Source: Luteimonas arsenica (GTDB lineage Bacteria; Pseudomonadota; Gammaproteobacteria; Xanthomonadales; Xanthomonadaceae). Taken from it: DNA of 64,000 nucleotides. A model generated the notes under the pieces. It was given only the letters and a program-made list of their open reading frames with translations, searched no databases and was not told the origin of the DNA. The position numbers and the translations under genes are program-made. The DNA lies in NCBI RefSeq assembly GCF_004352825.1, contig NZ_SJRW01000002.1, positions 1,178,001-1,242,000 of the forward strand. The letters are read 5' to 3'. This document shows positions 7,793 through 17,256 of the stretch, one piece after another. Numbering within the stretch: position 1 is the first letter of the stretch; the number at the start of each line of letters is the position of its first letter.

Positions 7793-8641
7793 TCAGGGCA
7801 GGCGCGTGGCCAGGCGCTGGCCGAGCCGCACCGGGGTTTCCGCACCCAGCCCGGGGGCCAGTTCGGCGACGCCCGGCGGCAGCAGCACGATCACCGTGGA
7901 GCCGTAGTTGAAGCGCGCCATTTCCTTGAAGCGCGCCAGCTCGACCGTGGCGCCGCCGACGTAGTCCTTGCCGGTCATGCGGTCGCCGTAGGCCGGGATC
8001 TCCTCGCCGCTCCAGACGGTTTCCACGCCTGACACCAGCAGCGCCCCCACCATCACCACCGCCATCGGGCCGAAGTCGGTTGCGAAGTGGCAGACCAGGC
8101 GCTCGTTGCGCGCGAACAGCCGCGGCACGCTGGCCACGGCGTCGGGTCCGACGCTGAACAGCCGGCCGGGCACGTGCACGGTGCGCATCAGGCGCCCGCC
8201 CCAGGGCATGTGCACGCGGTGGTAGTCGCGCGGCGAAAGGTAGACGGTCGCGAACAGGCCGTCGTCGTAGGGCGCGGCGGCGGTGTCGTCGCCGAGCAGC
8301 TCGGCGGCGGTGAAGGAGCGGCCCTTGGCCTGGAAGATGCGGCCTTCGCGGATCGGCCCGCACTGGCTGATGCGGCCGTCGGCCGGCATCAGGATCGCGG
8401 CGGGATCCGGGTCGGGCTCGCGCGCGCCGGGGCGCAGGGCGCGGGTGAAGAAGGCGTTGAAGGTGGGGTAGGCGGCGGGATCGGGCTGCGCGGCCTCGGA
8501 CAGGTCGACGCCGAAGCGGCGGACCACGGTGTCGATCAGCCAGCGACGCAGCCGCGGGTTGTCCGAGTAGGCCAGGCGCCGCGCCATCGACGACAGCAGC
8601 CTGTGCGGCAGCACCCAGGTGAGCGCCGTGACCAGGCTCAC
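7793..8641 (-). CDS. psd: Phosphatidylserine decarboxylase proenzyme
   Basis: The product is 282 aa, the usual length for the proteobacterial type I enzyme. It decarboxylates phosphatidylserine to phosphatidylethanolamine at the inner membrane. The proenzyme cleaves itself between Gly and Ser of the motif near the C-terminus, seen here as [12 protein letters not shown]; the serine becomes the pyruvoyl group. The position before GST is Tyr rather than the more usual Leu. Other family marks are [21 protein letters not shown] and [14 protein letters not shown] 8641 overlaps the stop of the SCO1-like gene (GTGA), so the two are co-translated. Confidence 0.93.
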   Translation of the reverse strand: MSLVTALTWVLPHRLLSSMARRLAYSDNPRLRRWLIDTVVRRFGVDLSEAAQPDPAAYPTFNAFFTRALRPGAREPDPDPAAILMPADGRISQCGPIREGRIFQAKGRSFTAAELLGDDTAAAPYDDGLFATVYLSPRDYHRVHMPWGGRLMRTVHVPGRLFSVGPDAVASVPRLFARNERLVCHFATDFGPMAVVMVGALLVSGVETVWSGEEIPAYGDRMTGKDYVGGATVELARFKEMARFNYGSTVIVLLPPGVAELAPGLGAETPVRLGQRLATRLP

Positions 8642-9285
8642 TGCCGCACCGCCGCGGTGAGCGCCGCGAGGTCGGCGGCGATCGCGGCCGGCTGCAGCGG
8701 CGCCTGCACCACGCCGGCCATGCGCCCTTCGGGGTCGAGCACGGCGAGTGCGGCGGAGTGGTCGATGGTGTAGGCGTCCTCCGGCGCACCGTCGGGGCCC
8801 GGCACCTTCATGAATACCAGCGACAGCGAGCGCGCGAAGGCTTCCAGCGAGGGAATGTCGGCAGTGGCGGCGAGGGTGTCGCGGTGGAAGAAGGCGGCGT
8901 ACTCGCCGATCCGGTCGGGGGTGTCGCGCTCGGGGTCGACGGAGACGAACAGCACCCGCGGGCGCCGTGCCTCGGGCAGGGCCTCCCACTGCTTCTGCGC
9001 CTGGGCAAGCTCGGCCAGGGTGGTGGGGCAGACGTCGGGGCAGGAGGTGAAGCCGAGGAAGACCAGGGTCCAGTGGCCGTGCAGCTCGCCGGGCACCAGC
9101 TGGGTGCCATCGGACTGCTGCAGGGCGAAGGGCGGAAGTTCGCGCGGCTGCGGGAACAGGCGCACGGTCTCGAGTTCTGGGCCGGCGGGCGCGGGCCTGG
9201 CGCCGAACCAGTGCTGCGACGCCACCAGGCCCAGGCCGGCGGCCAGCGCGATCACGAGCACGATCAGGATGCTGCGGTTGAACAT
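8638..9285 (-). CDS. SCO1/SenC family copper-binding thioredoxin-fold protein
   Basis: The 215-aa product starts at ATG 9285 ([20 protein letters not shown]), with one N-terminal membrane anchor, so the domain faces the periplasm. The SCO signature is complete: the [15 protein letters not shown] loop provides the CxxxC copper-binding pair, and DHSAAL provides the distal histidine. The family delivers copper to the CuA centre of cytochrome c oxidase or acts as a thiol reductant. No cox or assembly genes are in this window. Its only partner is psd, with which it overlaps by four bases. An in-frame ATG at 9318 lacks support. Confidence 0.88.
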   Translation of the reverse strand: MFNRSILIVLVIALAAGLGLVASQHWFGARPAPAGPELETVRLFPQPRELPPFALQQSDGTQLVPGELHGHWTLVFLGFTSCPDVCPTTLAELAQAQKQWEALPEARRPRVLFVSVDPERDTPDRIGEYAAFFHRDTLAATADIPSLEAFARSLSLVFMKVPGPDGAPEDAYTIDHSAALAVLDPEGRMAGVVQAPLQPAAIAADLAALTAAVRQ

Positions 9286-9353
9286 GGGGCCTCGGGCGCG
9301 TCGGGGGCGCAACAGCATAGCGGCTGGCGCGCGGGGGCGGGCATGGCTTCGCC

Positions 9354-9359
9354 TATACT
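9354..9359 (+). promoter_or_regulatory. -10 box for prmB
   Basis: TATACT lies 36 bp upstream of the chosen prmB ATG in the spacer to the divergent SCO1-like gene. No clear -35 element is seen at 17 bp. Confidence 0.45.
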
Positions 9360-9395
9360 GCGGGGCCCCGGCGGAGAGTGCCGCGAACGCGCGCC

Positions 9396-10442
9396 ATGAC
9401 CACCCACCAGCTCCAGACCATCATCGACCTCATCCGCTACGGCGCCAGCCGCTTCAACGCGGCCGGCCTGACTTTCGGCCACAGCTACGACAACGCCCTG
9501 GACGAGGCGACCCAGCTCACCCTGCATGCCCTGCACCTGCCGCACGACCTGAGCCCGGTCTACGGCCAGGCGCGGGTGACCGAGGCCGAGAAGGAAGACG
9601 TGCTGGGCCTGTTCATCCGCCGCATCGAGGAGCGGATCCCCGCCGCCTACCTCTGCGGCGAGGCCTGGTTCGCCGGCCTCAGCTTCAAGAGCGACCACCG
9701 CGCCCTGGTGCCGCGCTCGCCGATCGCCGAGCTGATCGAGGCCGGCTTCGAGCCCTGGCTGGCCGGCCGCGAGGTGCGCCGCGCGCTCGACCTGTGCACC
9801 GGGTCGGGCTGCATCGCCATCGCGATGGCGCACTGGAACCCGGACTGGCACGTCGATGGCGTCGACCTCAGCGAAGAGGCGCTGTCCCTCGCCGCGGAGA
9901 ACGAGCGCCGGCTGGACGTGCACAACACCCGCTTCCTGCGGTCCGACCTGTTCTCGTCGCTGCAGGGCGAGCACTACGACCTGATCGTCACCAATCCGCC
10001 CTACGTCACCAACGACGAGACCGACGCGCTGCCGCGCGAATACTCGTACGAGCCGGAACTGGGCCTGCGCGCCGGCGACGACGGCCTCGACCTGGTGCTG
10101 AAGATCCTGCGCGACGCTCCGCTGCACCTGTCCGACGACGGCGTGCTGATCTGCGAGGTTGGCGAGGCCGAGCGCGCGCTTGCACGCCTGCTGCCCGAGC
10201 TGCCGCTGATGTGGGTGGAGTTCAAGGTCGGCCAGATGGGCGTGTTCGTGGTCGAGCGCCACGACCTGGCGACCCACAACGCGCGCATCACCCGCCTGGC
10301 GGCGGAGCGCGAGGGCGGGCTAGCCGCGGCAGCTCCGTCGATGGCCGCCGCTGCGGTGGCCGCGCCGGCCGCCAACGCGCCCGCCGACGCGACGCACGGC
10401 GACGACGTGCCCCCCGGCAGCGAGCCGGGCAGCCTGTTCTGA
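9396..10442 (+). CDS. prmB: 50S ribosomal protein L3 N5-glutamine methyltransferase
   Basis: The 348-aa product is a class I SAM-dependent methyltransferase of the PrmB/HemK family. It has the SAM loop [16 protein letters not shown], the acidic ribose contact in [11 protein letters not shown], and the catalytic NPPY in IVTNPPYV that grips the substrate glutamine. The N-terminal helical domain ([19 protein letters not shown]) is typical of PrmB rather than PrmC. Methylation of L3 aids ribosome assembly. The protein carries an extra Ala/Pro-rich C-terminal tail of about 50 residues after [12 protein letters not shown] 9396 gives the family-typical start [12 protein letters not shown]. aroC follows after 37 bp. 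Confidence 0.92.
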   Translation: MTTHQLQTIIDLIRYGASRFNAAGLTFGHSYDNALDEATQLTLHALHLPHDLSPVYGQARVTEAEKEDVLGLFIRRIEERIPAAYLCGEAWFAGLSFKSDHRALVPRSPIAELIEAGFEPWLAGREVRRALDLCTGSGCIAIAMAHWNPDWHVDGVDLSEEALSLAAENERRLDVHNTRFLRSDLFSSLQGEHYDLIVTNPPYVTNDETDALPREYSYEPELGLRAGDDGLDLVLKILRDAPLHLSDDGVLICEVGEAERALARLLPELPLMWVEFKVGQMGVFVVERHDLATHNARITRLAAEREGGLAAAAPSMAAAAVAAPAANAPADATHGDDVPPGSEPGSLF

Positions 10443-10479
10443 TGCCCCTGCCCGCGGGCCAGACGCACGGGGCGCGGCC

Positions 10480-11589
10480 GTGAACAGCTTCGGGCAGCTG
10501 CTGCGCGTCACTACCTTCGGCGAGTCCCACGGGCCGGCGATCGGCTGCGTGGTCGACGGCTGCCCGCCGGGCATCACGCTGGCGCCGGAAGACTTCGCGC
10601 ACGACCTTGCGCGCCGCGCGACCGGACGCTCGCGCCACACCTCGGCGCGGCGCGAGGACGACGCCATCGAGATCCTGTCCGGCGTGTACGAGGGCGTGAC
10701 CACGGGCACCCCGATCGCCCTGCTCATCCGCAACACCGACGCACGCAGCAAGGATTACGCGGCGATCTCGGCGCAGTTCCGGCCAGGGCATGCCGATTAC
10801 AGCTACTGGCAGAAGTACGGCATCCGCGACCCGCGCGGCGGCGGCCGCAGCTCCGCGCGCGAGACCACGATGCGGGTGGCGGCGGGCGTGATCGCGAAGA
10901 AGTGGCTGGACCAGCGCTTCGTCGTGCGCGTGCGCGGCCACCTGGCGCAGATCGGCGAGCTGACCCCGCGCGGCCACGACTGGGACGCGGTGGAAGCCAA
11001 CCCCTTCTTCTGGCCCGACGCCGCGCAGGTGCCGGAGCTGGAGGCGTACATGGACGCGCTGCGCAAGTCCGGCGACTCCGTCGGCGCGCGCGTGACCGTG
11101 GTCGCCGACGGCGTGCCGCCGGGCTGGGGCGAGCCGGTCTACGGCAAGCTCGACGCCGGCATCGCCGCGGCGATGATGTCGATCAACGCGGTCAAGGGCG
11201 TGGAGATCGGCGACGGCTTCGCCAGCGTCGCGCAGAAGGGCAGCCTGCACCGCGACGTGATGACGCCCGAAGGCTTCCTGTCCAACCATGCCGGCGGCGT
11301 GCTCGGCGGCATCAGCAGCGGCCAGCAGGTCGTGTGCTCGGTGGCGTTCAAGCCGACCTCCAGCCTGAGGCTGCCGGTCGAAGGCCTGGACGTCGACGGC
11401 CAGGTCGTGGACATCGTCACCACCGGCCGCCACGACCCCTGCGTCGGCATCCGCGCCACGCCGATCTGCGAGGCGATGCTGGCGCTGGAGCTGATGGACC
11501 AGGCCCTGCGCCATCGCGCCCAGTGCGGCGACGTCGGCGGCGTCACGCCGCGCATCCCGGCATCGGCCAGAGGGCAGGGCGATGGCTGA
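10480..11589 (+). CDS. aroC: Chorismate synthase
   Basis: The 369-aa product catalyses the last shikimate-pathway step, EPSP to chorismate, with reduced FMN. It starts [20 protein letters not shown], with the family signature GESHG. It also shows [15 protein letters not shown], the [10 protein letters not shown] segment and [13 protein letters not shown] near the C-terminus. Length fits bacterial AroC. GTG 10480 is the start that yields the conserved N-terminus. The last 8 bases overlap the dehydrogenase gene downstream. The product feeds the trp genes found further along at 20-23 kb. Confidence 0.95.
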   Translation: MNSFGQLLRVTTFGESHGPAIGCVVDGCPPGITLAPEDFAHDLARRATGRSRHTSARREDDAIEILSGVYEGVTTGTPIALLIRNTDARSKDYAAISAQFRPGHADYSYWQKYGIRDPRGGGRSSARETTMRVAAGVIAKKWLDQRFVVRVRGHLAQIGELTPRGHDWDAVEANPFFWPDAAQVPELEAYMDALRKSGDSVGARVTVVADGVPPGWGEPVYGKLDAGIAAAMMSINAVKGVEIGDGFASVAQKGSLHRDVMTPEGFLSNHAGGVLGGISSGQQVVCSVAFKPTSSLRLPVEGLDVDGQVVDIVTTGRHDPCVGIRATPICEAMLALELMDQALRHRAQCGDVGGVTPRIPASARGQGDG

Positions 11590-12595
11590 GCCGCGCCCCC
11601 GGGTGTGGGTGTCGCAGCCGCTGTACGGCGACATCGAGGGCCGGCTGGACGAGTGGTTCGAGGTCCGACGCACGCCCGAGGTCACCGACCATGCGCCGGA
11701 GGCGATCGCCGCGGGCCTGGCCGATGCCGACGGCGCCCTGGTCACGCTCAACGACCGCATCGGCGCCGCCGAGGTCGCCGGCGCGCCGCGGCTGCGCGCC
11801 ATCGCCAACGTCGGCGTGGGCTACAACAACCTCGATGTCGAAGCGTTGGCCGCGCGCGGGATCGTCGCCACCAACACCCCCGACGTGCTCACCGAGACCA
11901 CGGCCGACTTCGGCTTCGCGCTGATGATGGCCGCGGCGCGGCGGATCACCGAGGCCGAGCGCTGGCTGCGCGGCGGGCACTGGCAGGGCTGGGGCTTCCA
12001 CCAGCTGCTGGGCGCCGACATCCACGGCAGCACCCTGGGCATCCTCGGCATGGGCCGGATCGGGCAGGGGGTCGCGCGGCGTGCGCGCGGCTTCGGCATG
12101 CGCGTGCTGTACCACAACCGCAGCCGGCTGCCGGAGGCGGTGGAGCGCGACTGCGCCGCGACCCGGGTCGAGCGCGACGTGCTGTTCGCCGAAGCCGACC
12201 ACCTGGTGCTGGTGCTGCCGTACAGCGCCGCGAACCACCACATCGTCGACGCCGCCGCGCTGGCGAAGATGAAGCCGGGCGCCACCCTGACCAACATCGC
12301 CCGCGGTGGCCTGGTCGACGAGGACGCCCTGGCCGACGCGCTGCAGGCCGGGCGCCTGGCCGCGGCCGGCCTCGACGTCTTCGAAGGCGAGCCCGCGGTC
12401 AATCCGCGCCTGCTGGGCTGCCGCAACGTGGTGCTGACCCCGCATATCGCCAGCGCCAGCCTGTCCACGCGGCGCGCGATGGTGTCGCTGGCCGTGGACA
12501 ACCTTGTCGCGGCGCTGGGCTTCGGCCCCGACGCGGGCCGGCCGCCAAGCGTGGTCACGCCGCCGGCGGGCAGCGCGGCGCCCCGCGGGCAATAA
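11582..12595 (+). CDS. D-2-hydroxyacid dehydrogenase (glyoxylate/hydroxypyruvate reductase type)
   Basis: The 337-aa product belongs to the NAD(P)-dependent D-isomer-specific 2-hydroxyacid dehydrogenases. It contains the [20 protein letters not shown] nucleotide-binding loop. The catalytic Arg is in [10 protein letters not shown], the Glu in GLDVFEGEP and the His in LTPHIASAS. The N-terminal half has the usual [10 protein letters not shown] substrate-side motif. The sequence most resembles GhrB/TkrA-type glyoxylate reductases, but substrate cannot be fixed from sequence. It starts inside the 3' end of aroC, so the two are translationally coupled. Confidence 0.88.
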   Translation: MAEPRPRVWVSQPLYGDIEGRLDEWFEVRRTPEVTDHAPEAIAAGLADADGALVTLNDRIGAAEVAGAPRLRAIANVGVGYNNLDVEALAARGIVATNTPDVLTETTADFGFALMMAAARRITEAERWLRGGHWQGWGFHQLLGADIHGSTLGILGMGRIGQGVARRARGFGMRVLYHNRSRLPEAVERDCAATRVERDVLFAEADHLVLVLPYSAANHHIVDAAALAKMKPGATLTNIARGGLVDEDALADALQAGRLAAAGLDVFEGEPAVNPRLLGCRNVVLTPHIASASLSTRRAMVSLAVDNLVAALGFGPDAGRPPSVVTPPAGSAAPRGQ

Positions 12596-12637
12596 TCAGC
12601 GCGGCTGCGGCGCCGTCCGCGACGCAACGGAAAACGC

Positions 12638-13948
12638 ATGCGAGGGAACGACAGCGCCGGCCACCTCCCTCCCGGAGAAGGCCTGGTCCGCGGCATCGGC
12701 CGCGCCAGCATGGTCGCGCTGTTCATCAACGCCGTGGTCGGCGCCGGCATCTTCGGCCTGCCTTCGCGCGTGCACGCGCTGCTCGGGCCCTGGGCGCTGC
12801 TCGCCTACCTGGCCTGCGCGCTGCTGGTGCTGCTGGTCGTGCTGTGCTTCGCCGAGGTCGGCAGCCGCTTCGAGCGCACCGGCGGGCCCTACCTGTACGC
12901 GCGGGTGGCCTTCGGGCCGGTGGCCGGCTTCCAGGTCGGCTGGCTGGTGTGGCTGACGCGGGTGACCGCGTTCGCGGCGCTGTGCAACCTGCTGCTCGAC
13001 TACCTCGCCTGGTTCTGGCCGGCCGCCACCAGCCCGGCGTGGCGGACGCTGCTGGTGACGGCGGTGGTGTCGTTGATCGTCGCGATCAACCTCCGCGGCG
13101 TGCGCCTGGCGGCGATCGTCGCCAACGTGTTCACGATCGGCAAGCTGGTCCCGCTGCTGCTGTTCGTCGGCGTCGGCCTGTGGTTCGTGGAGCCGGCGCT
13201 GCTGGTGCCGGGCGAGCCGCCGGGCGTGGCCGACTTCTCCGCCGGCATGCTGCTGCTGGTGTTCGCCTTCACCGGCTTCGAGACCGCCACCGTGCCCGCG
13301 GGCGAGGTGCGCGAGCCGCGGCGCACGCTGCCGTTCGCGATCCTCGCCGCGCTGGCGGTGATCGTGCCGCTGTACGTTCTGGTGCAGGTGGTCAGCATCG
13401 GCACCCTGCCGGGGCTGGCGGCATCGACGCGGCCGCTGGCGGACGCGGCGGAACGCTTCGCCGGCACCACCGGGGCCGCGGTGGTGGTGATCGGCGCACT
13501 GGTGTCGATTGCCGGCACGCTCAACGGCCTGCTGCTGGCGGCGCCGCGGCTGCTGTTCGCGATGGCCGGGCACGGGCAACTGCCGGTGGTGTTTGCACGC
13601 ACGCATCCACGGCACCACACCCCGCACGTGGCGATCCTGGTGACCGGGCTGGCGATGCTGGCGCTGACGCTGTCGGGCTCGTTCCTGTCGGCGGTGGCGA
13701 TCAGCACCCTGACCCGGCTGCTCGCCTATGCCGCGACCTGCGCTGCGGTGCCCGTGCTGAGGCGCCGCGTCGATGTCGCGCCGGCGCTGTTCACGGCTCC
13801 GGGCGGCCTGGCTACGGTCGGGGTGGCGCTGGCGGTCATCGCCTGGCTGCTGGCGCAGGGCAGCGCCCGCGAGCTGCGCGACGTCGCGATCGCGATGGCG
13901 CTGGGCCTGGTGCTGCTGTGGTGGGGCGGGCGCGGCCGGGTCGCGTAG
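12638..13948 (+). CDS. APC-superfamily amino acid permease
   Basis: The 436-aa integral membrane protein has about 12 hydrophobic segments. The first helix contains FINAVVGAGIFGLPSRV, whose GAGIFG break is the substrate-binding unwound helix of APC transporters. A second hallmark is LVFAFTGFETATVPAGEV in the sixth helix region, with the conserved Gly/Glu. This identifies an amino acid-polyamine-organocation transporter, probably proton-coupled uptake or exchange at the inner membrane. The transported compound is unknown. ATG 12638 is preceded by a CGGAAAACGC purine-rich site. Confidence 0.85.
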   Translation: MRGNDSAGHLPPGEGLVRGIGRASMVALFINAVVGAGIFGLPSRVHALLGPWALLAYLACALLVLLVVLCFAEVGSRFERTGGPYLYARVAFGPVAGFQVGWLVWLTRVTAFAALCNLLLDYLAWFWPAATSPAWRTLLVTAVVSLIVAINLRGVRLAAIVANVFTIGKLVPLLLFVGVGLWFVEPALLVPGEPPGVADFSAGMLLLVFAFTGFETATVPAGEVREPRRTLPFAILAALAVIVPLYVLVQVVSIGTLPGLAASTRPLADAAERFAGTTGAAVVVIGALVSIAGTLNGLLLAAPRLLFAMAGHGQLPVVFARTHPRHHTPHVAILVTGLAMLALTLSGSFLSAVAISTLTRLLAYAATCAAVPVLRRRVDVAPALFTAPGGLATVGVALAVIAWLLAQGSARELRDVAIAMALGLVLLWWGGRGRVA

Positions 13949-14089
13949 CAGGTGGGTGCATCGGATGCTGTGGCGCACGTGTTTCCACTTGCGTACGGCC
14001 TGCCGGATTGGCGATATTGCCGCGTCCCGCGCGGCGGGAATCCGGCCGCGCAATCGCAGGGGCCGACCAACATGGACAAGGGAATCGAG

Positions 14090-15361
14090 ATGGAATCGAA
14101 AGGATTTGCCGGTTTTGCGGCCGGACTGCTGTTGCTTGCCTGCGGCACTGCGCAGGCGCTGGGGACGTTCATACCTGCGCCCGCGCGGACGGACATGGCG
14201 TATGACGACAGGCGCGGACTGGTCTACGTGGCCTCCGGCGACGAGATCCTGCGCTACCGCGTGCAGGACGGGACGTTCCTGGCGCCGGTCGCGCTCGGCG
14301 GCATGCTGCAGGGGATCGACATCTCGCCGGACGGCGACACCCTGGCCGTGGCCGACCGCAGCCATGATTCCGGGCAGGTGTGGGTGTTCACGATCGACCT
14401 GGACACGCTGGAGGCGGTGCGCATCGAAGCCCCCGCCGACGATTACGAGGCCGGTACCTGGACGGTCAGCTACGCCCATGACGGCTCCCTGTTCGTGACC
14501 AGCCGCTTCGCGGGCTCGGGCTGGACGCCGATGCGCCGCTTCCCGTCGCAAGGCGGCGAGGCCGAAGTGCTTGCGACGGTCCGGCAGGACACCATGCTTG
14601 CGGCGAGCGGCGACCGCAGAAAGATCGCCTTCGCGGAATCCGATATTTCCGACGGTCGCTGGGGCGTGGTCGACGCGGTGAGTGGCGACATCGTGCGCCG
14701 CGAATGGTATGAGGACGGCACCTCGGCATTCAACTACGAAATTGCATCCAACGTCGACGGCAGCCAGTACGCGATCCCGACGTATTTCGGGACCCACGTG
14801 TACGACGCCGACTACGCCCGCGTGGCGACCTTTGGCGAATACGCCGGTCCGCAGCCGGTGGGACTGGCCTACCACCCGGTCGATGCCCTGGCCTATTTCC
14901 CCTGGGCGGAGACCCGCGAGGTCCGCGTCTACGACATGGAGTTCCTGGAAGAGGTCGGCCGCTACGATTTCGAACACGTGTTCGGCCACATCGGGAACCA
15001 TGCGTTCGGTGCCGGGCGGACGAAGCTTTCGGGGGACGGTTCGCTGCTGATGGTCTCGGTGGCCGGTGGCGTTCGCATCCTGCGCCTCTACGAGCCGCTC
15101 AGGGCCGAGCCGGTGTCCGTACGCGTCGGCGCACGCATGAGCCGGCTCAAGACCCTCATTCCGCTTCGGGCGGCGGTCGGCAACGGCGGGGACGTGTCCT
15201 ACGAGATCGTGTCGCAGCCTGCGCACGGCCGGGTGGTGCTGGGCGGCGGCATCGCGGCCTACACGCCGGCCCCGGGCTACTCCGGCAACGACAGCTTCGT
15301 ATATCGCGCGCGCTACGGCCGGGCCTGGGCCGACGCGGTGGTGACGGTTTCGGTCGACTGA
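14090..15361 (+). CDS. Secreted beta-propeller protein with C-terminal Ig/cadherin-like domain
   Basis: The 423-aa product starts at ATG 14090, supported by AAGGGA six bases upstream, and has a signal peptide ending around GTAQALG. Residues of about 25-340 contain repeated short beta-strand units of the YVTN/WD-like propeller type (for example GLVYVASGDEILRY, QGIDISPDGDTLAVAD, LSGDGSLLMVSV). The C-terminal 75 residues resemble a tandem cadherin-like domain (GDVSYEIVSQPAHG to GYSGNDSFVYRARYG). It is probably an extracellular or periplasmic binding protein of unknown ligand. ATG 14072 is an alternative start. Confidence 0.7.
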   Translation: MESKGFAGFAAGLLLLACGTAQALGTFIPAPARTDMAYDDRRGLVYVASGDEILRYRVQDGTFLAPVALGGMLQGIDISPDGDTLAVADRSHDSGQVWVFTIDLDTLEAVRIEAPADDYEAGTWTVSYAHDGSLFVTSRFAGSGWTPMRRFPSQGGEAEVLATVRQDTMLAASGDRRKIAFAESDISDGRWGVVDAVSGDIVRREWYEDGTSAFNYEIASNVDGSQYAIPTYFGTHVYDADYARVATFGEYAGPQPVGLAYHPVDALAYFPWAETREVRVYDMEFLEEVGRYDFEHVFGHIGNHAFGAGRTKLSGDGSLLMVSVAGGVRILRLYEPLRAEPVSVRVGARMSRLKTLIPLRAAVGNGGDVSYEIVSQPAHGRVVLGGGIAAYTPAPGYSGNDSFVYRARYGRAWADAVVTVSVD

Positions 15362-15387
15362 TCCGCGCTGGCGTCCGGAGCATTCCG

Positions 15388-15393
15388 TAGAAT
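15388..15393 (+). promoter_or_regulatory. -10 box of trhO, leaderless geometry
   Basis: TAGAAT ends six bases before ATG 15400, the same spacing as at 5564-5576. There is no Shine-Dalgarno sequence between. The trhO mRNA is therefore likely leaderless or nearly so. Confidence 0.5.
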
Positions 15394-15399
15394 GCGGCG

Positions 15400-16140
15400 A
15401 TGTTCACCAGCATCGCCGCCTACCACTTCGTCGCCATCGACGACCCGCACACCGTCGCCGCGCGCGTGCGCGCCCGGGCGGAGGAGGAGGGTCTGCTCGG
15501 CACCGTGCTGGTCGCGGGCGAGGGCATCAACCTGTTCCTCGCCGGCCAGCGCGGCGGCATCGACGCCTTCCTCGCGCAGTTGCGCGCCGATCCGCGCTTC
15601 GAAGCCATCCATGCGAAGTACAGCAGCAGCCAGGCGCAGCCGTTCGCGCGCCTGAAGGTCAAGGTCAAGCCGGAGATCATCAGTTTCCGCCGCGACGGGG
15701 CTTCGCCGCTGGACGGCCGCGCGCCGGCGGTGGCGCCCGTGGACCTGGCGCGCTGGATCGCGCAGGGCACCGACGATGCCGGCCGCCGGCTGGTGCTGCT
15801 CGACACCCGCAACCGCGAGGAGGTCGCGCACGGCAGCTTCGCCGGCGCGCTGACCCTGCCGATCGACAACTTCACCGACCTCCCCGAAGCGCTGGCCCCG
15901 CACCGTGAGGCCCTGGCCGATGCCACCGTGGTCGGCTTCTGCACCGGCGGCATCCGATGCGAGAAGGCGGTGCGCTGGATGCGCGGGCAGGGGTTCGAAC
16001 ACGCGCTGCAGCTCGATGGCGGGATCCTCGGCTACTTCGAGGCGGTGGGCGGTACCGGCTACGAAGGCGGCTGCTTCGTCTTCGACGAGCGCGTAGCGCT
16101 GGATCCGTCCCTGCGCGCGGCCGCGGATTCCCGCACATAA
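15400..16140 (+). CDS. trhO: tRNA uridine(34) hydroxylase TrhO (YceA family, rhodanese domain)
   Basis: The 246-aa product has an N-terminal acylphosphatase-like domain (TSIAAYHFVAIDDP, GTVLVAGEGINLFLAG) and a rhodanese domain. The catalytic Cys is residue 181, in VVGFCTGGIRCEKA. This combination defines the TrhO/YceA family, which hydroxylates U34 of certain tRNAs on the way to 5-carboxymethoxyuridine or 5-methoxyuridine. E. coli TrhO is longer and has a C-terminal extension; this is the shorter form. The gene stands between the propeller gene and asd, with its own promoter. Confidence 0.88.
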   Translation: MFTSIAAYHFVAIDDPHTVAARVRARAEEEGLLGTVLVAGEGINLFLAGQRGGIDAFLAQLRADPRFEAIHAKYSSSQAQPFARLKVKVKPEIISFRRDGASPLDGRAPAVAPVDLARWIAQGTDDAGRRLVLLDTRNREEVAHGSFAGALTLPIDNFTDLPEALAPHREALADATVVGFCTGGIRCEKAVRWMRGQGFEHALQLDGGILGYFEAVGGTGYEGGCFVFDERVALDPSLRAAADSRT

Positions 16141-16187
16141 TGAACAGCTGCGCGGCGCGGCCGCGCGAGAACCGTACGGAGTTCCCG

Positions 16188-17204
16188 ATGGGCAGGCAGT
16201 ACAAGGTGGCCGTGGTCGGCGCGACCGGCGCGGTGGGCGAGACCATGCTTTCAATCCTGGCCGAGCGCCAGTTTCCGATCCGGGAGCTGGTGGCGTTGGC
16301 CAGCGCGCGTTCGGCCGGGGCGATGGTCGCCTTCGGCGACGACGAGGTCATGGTGCGCGACCTCGCCGATTTCGATCCCGCGGGCGTGGACATCGCGCTG
16401 TTCTCGGCCGGTGGCGCGATCTCGAAGGAGTACGCGCCGAAGTTCGCCGCCGCGGGCGCGGTGGTGATCGACAACTCCTCGGCCTTCCGCCAGGACGACG
16501 ACGTGCCGCTGGTGGTCGCCGAAGTCAACCCGGAAGCGGCCAGGCAGCGCCCGCGCGGCATCATCGCCAACCCCAACTGCTCGACCATGCAGATGCTGGT
16601 GGCGCTGGCGCCGATCCACCGCGAGGCCGGGATCGAGCGCATCAACGTCGCCACCTACCAGTCGGTGTCGGGCGCCGGCCGCTCGGCGCTGGAGGAACTG
16701 GGGCGCCAGACCGCATCGCTGCTCAGCTTCCAGGGCGCGGAGCCGGAGCGGTTCCCGGTGCAGATCGCCTTCAACCTGATCCCGCACATCGACGAGTTCA
16801 TGGACAACGGCTTCACCCGCGAGGAAATGAAGCTGGTCTGGGAGACCCGCAAGATCCTCGGCGACGAGTCGATCCAGGTGAATCCGACCGCGGTCCGGGT
16901 GCCCGTGTTCTACGGCCATGCCGAGGCGGTGCACGTGGAAACTCGCGAAAAGATCAGCGCCGCGCGTGCGCGCGAGCTGCTGGAGGCTGCGCCGGGCGTG
17001 GAGGTGGTGGACGAACGTGCCGGTGGCGGCTATCCGACGCCGGTCACCCATGCATCGGGCAACGACGCGGTCTTCGTCGGCCGCATCCGCGAGGACCTCT
17101 CGCATCCGCGCGGGCTGGACCTGTGGGTGGTGGCCGACAACATCCGCAAGGGCGCGGCCTTGAATGCGGTACAGGTCGCGGAACTGGTTGTCGGCGAAGG
17201 CTGA
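16188..17204 (+). CDS. asd: Aspartate-semialdehyde dehydrogenase
   Basis: The 338-aa enzyme reduces aspartyl phosphate to aspartate semialdehyde, the branch point for lysine/diaminopimelate, threonine and methionine. The N-terminal NADP-binding loop is VAVVGATGAVGETMLSIL. The catalytic cysteine is Cys131, in IIANPNCSTMQ. The substrate arginine and histidine regions (FNLIPHIDEF, VFYGHAEAVH) are present. The length and the VGATG start place it in the Gram-positive-like/Xanthomonas ASADH branch rather than the longer E. coli type. ATG 16188 has GGAG about 7 nt upstream. Confidence 0.94.
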   Translation: MGRQYKVAVVGATGAVGETMLSILAERQFPIRELVALASARSAGAMVAFGDDEVMVRDLADFDPAGVDIALFSAGGAISKEYAPKFAAAGAVVIDNSSAFRQDDDVPLVVAEVNPEAARQRPRGIIANPNCSTMQMLVALAPIHREAGIERINVATYQSVSGAGRSALEELGRQTASLLSFQGAEPERFPVQIAFNLIPHIDEFMDNGFTREEMKLVWETRKILGDESIQVNPTAVRVPVFYGHAEAVHVETREKISAARARELLEAAPGVEVVDERAGGGYPTPVTHASGNDAVFVGRIREDLSHPRGLDLWVVADNIRKGAALNAVQVAELVVGEG

Positions 17205-17256
17205 TGCAGCGCCTTCGCGTTGCCATCCACGTGCCGGGGCCGCTAGAGTCCACGCG

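Noticed and set aside
12596-15226. Very long minus-strand ORF (876 codons) opposite the permease and propeller genes
   Set aside because: It is antisense to two genes with clear signal, membrane and motif structure. Its translation is low-complexity Arg/His/Gln-rich, as expected for the complement of high-GC codons.
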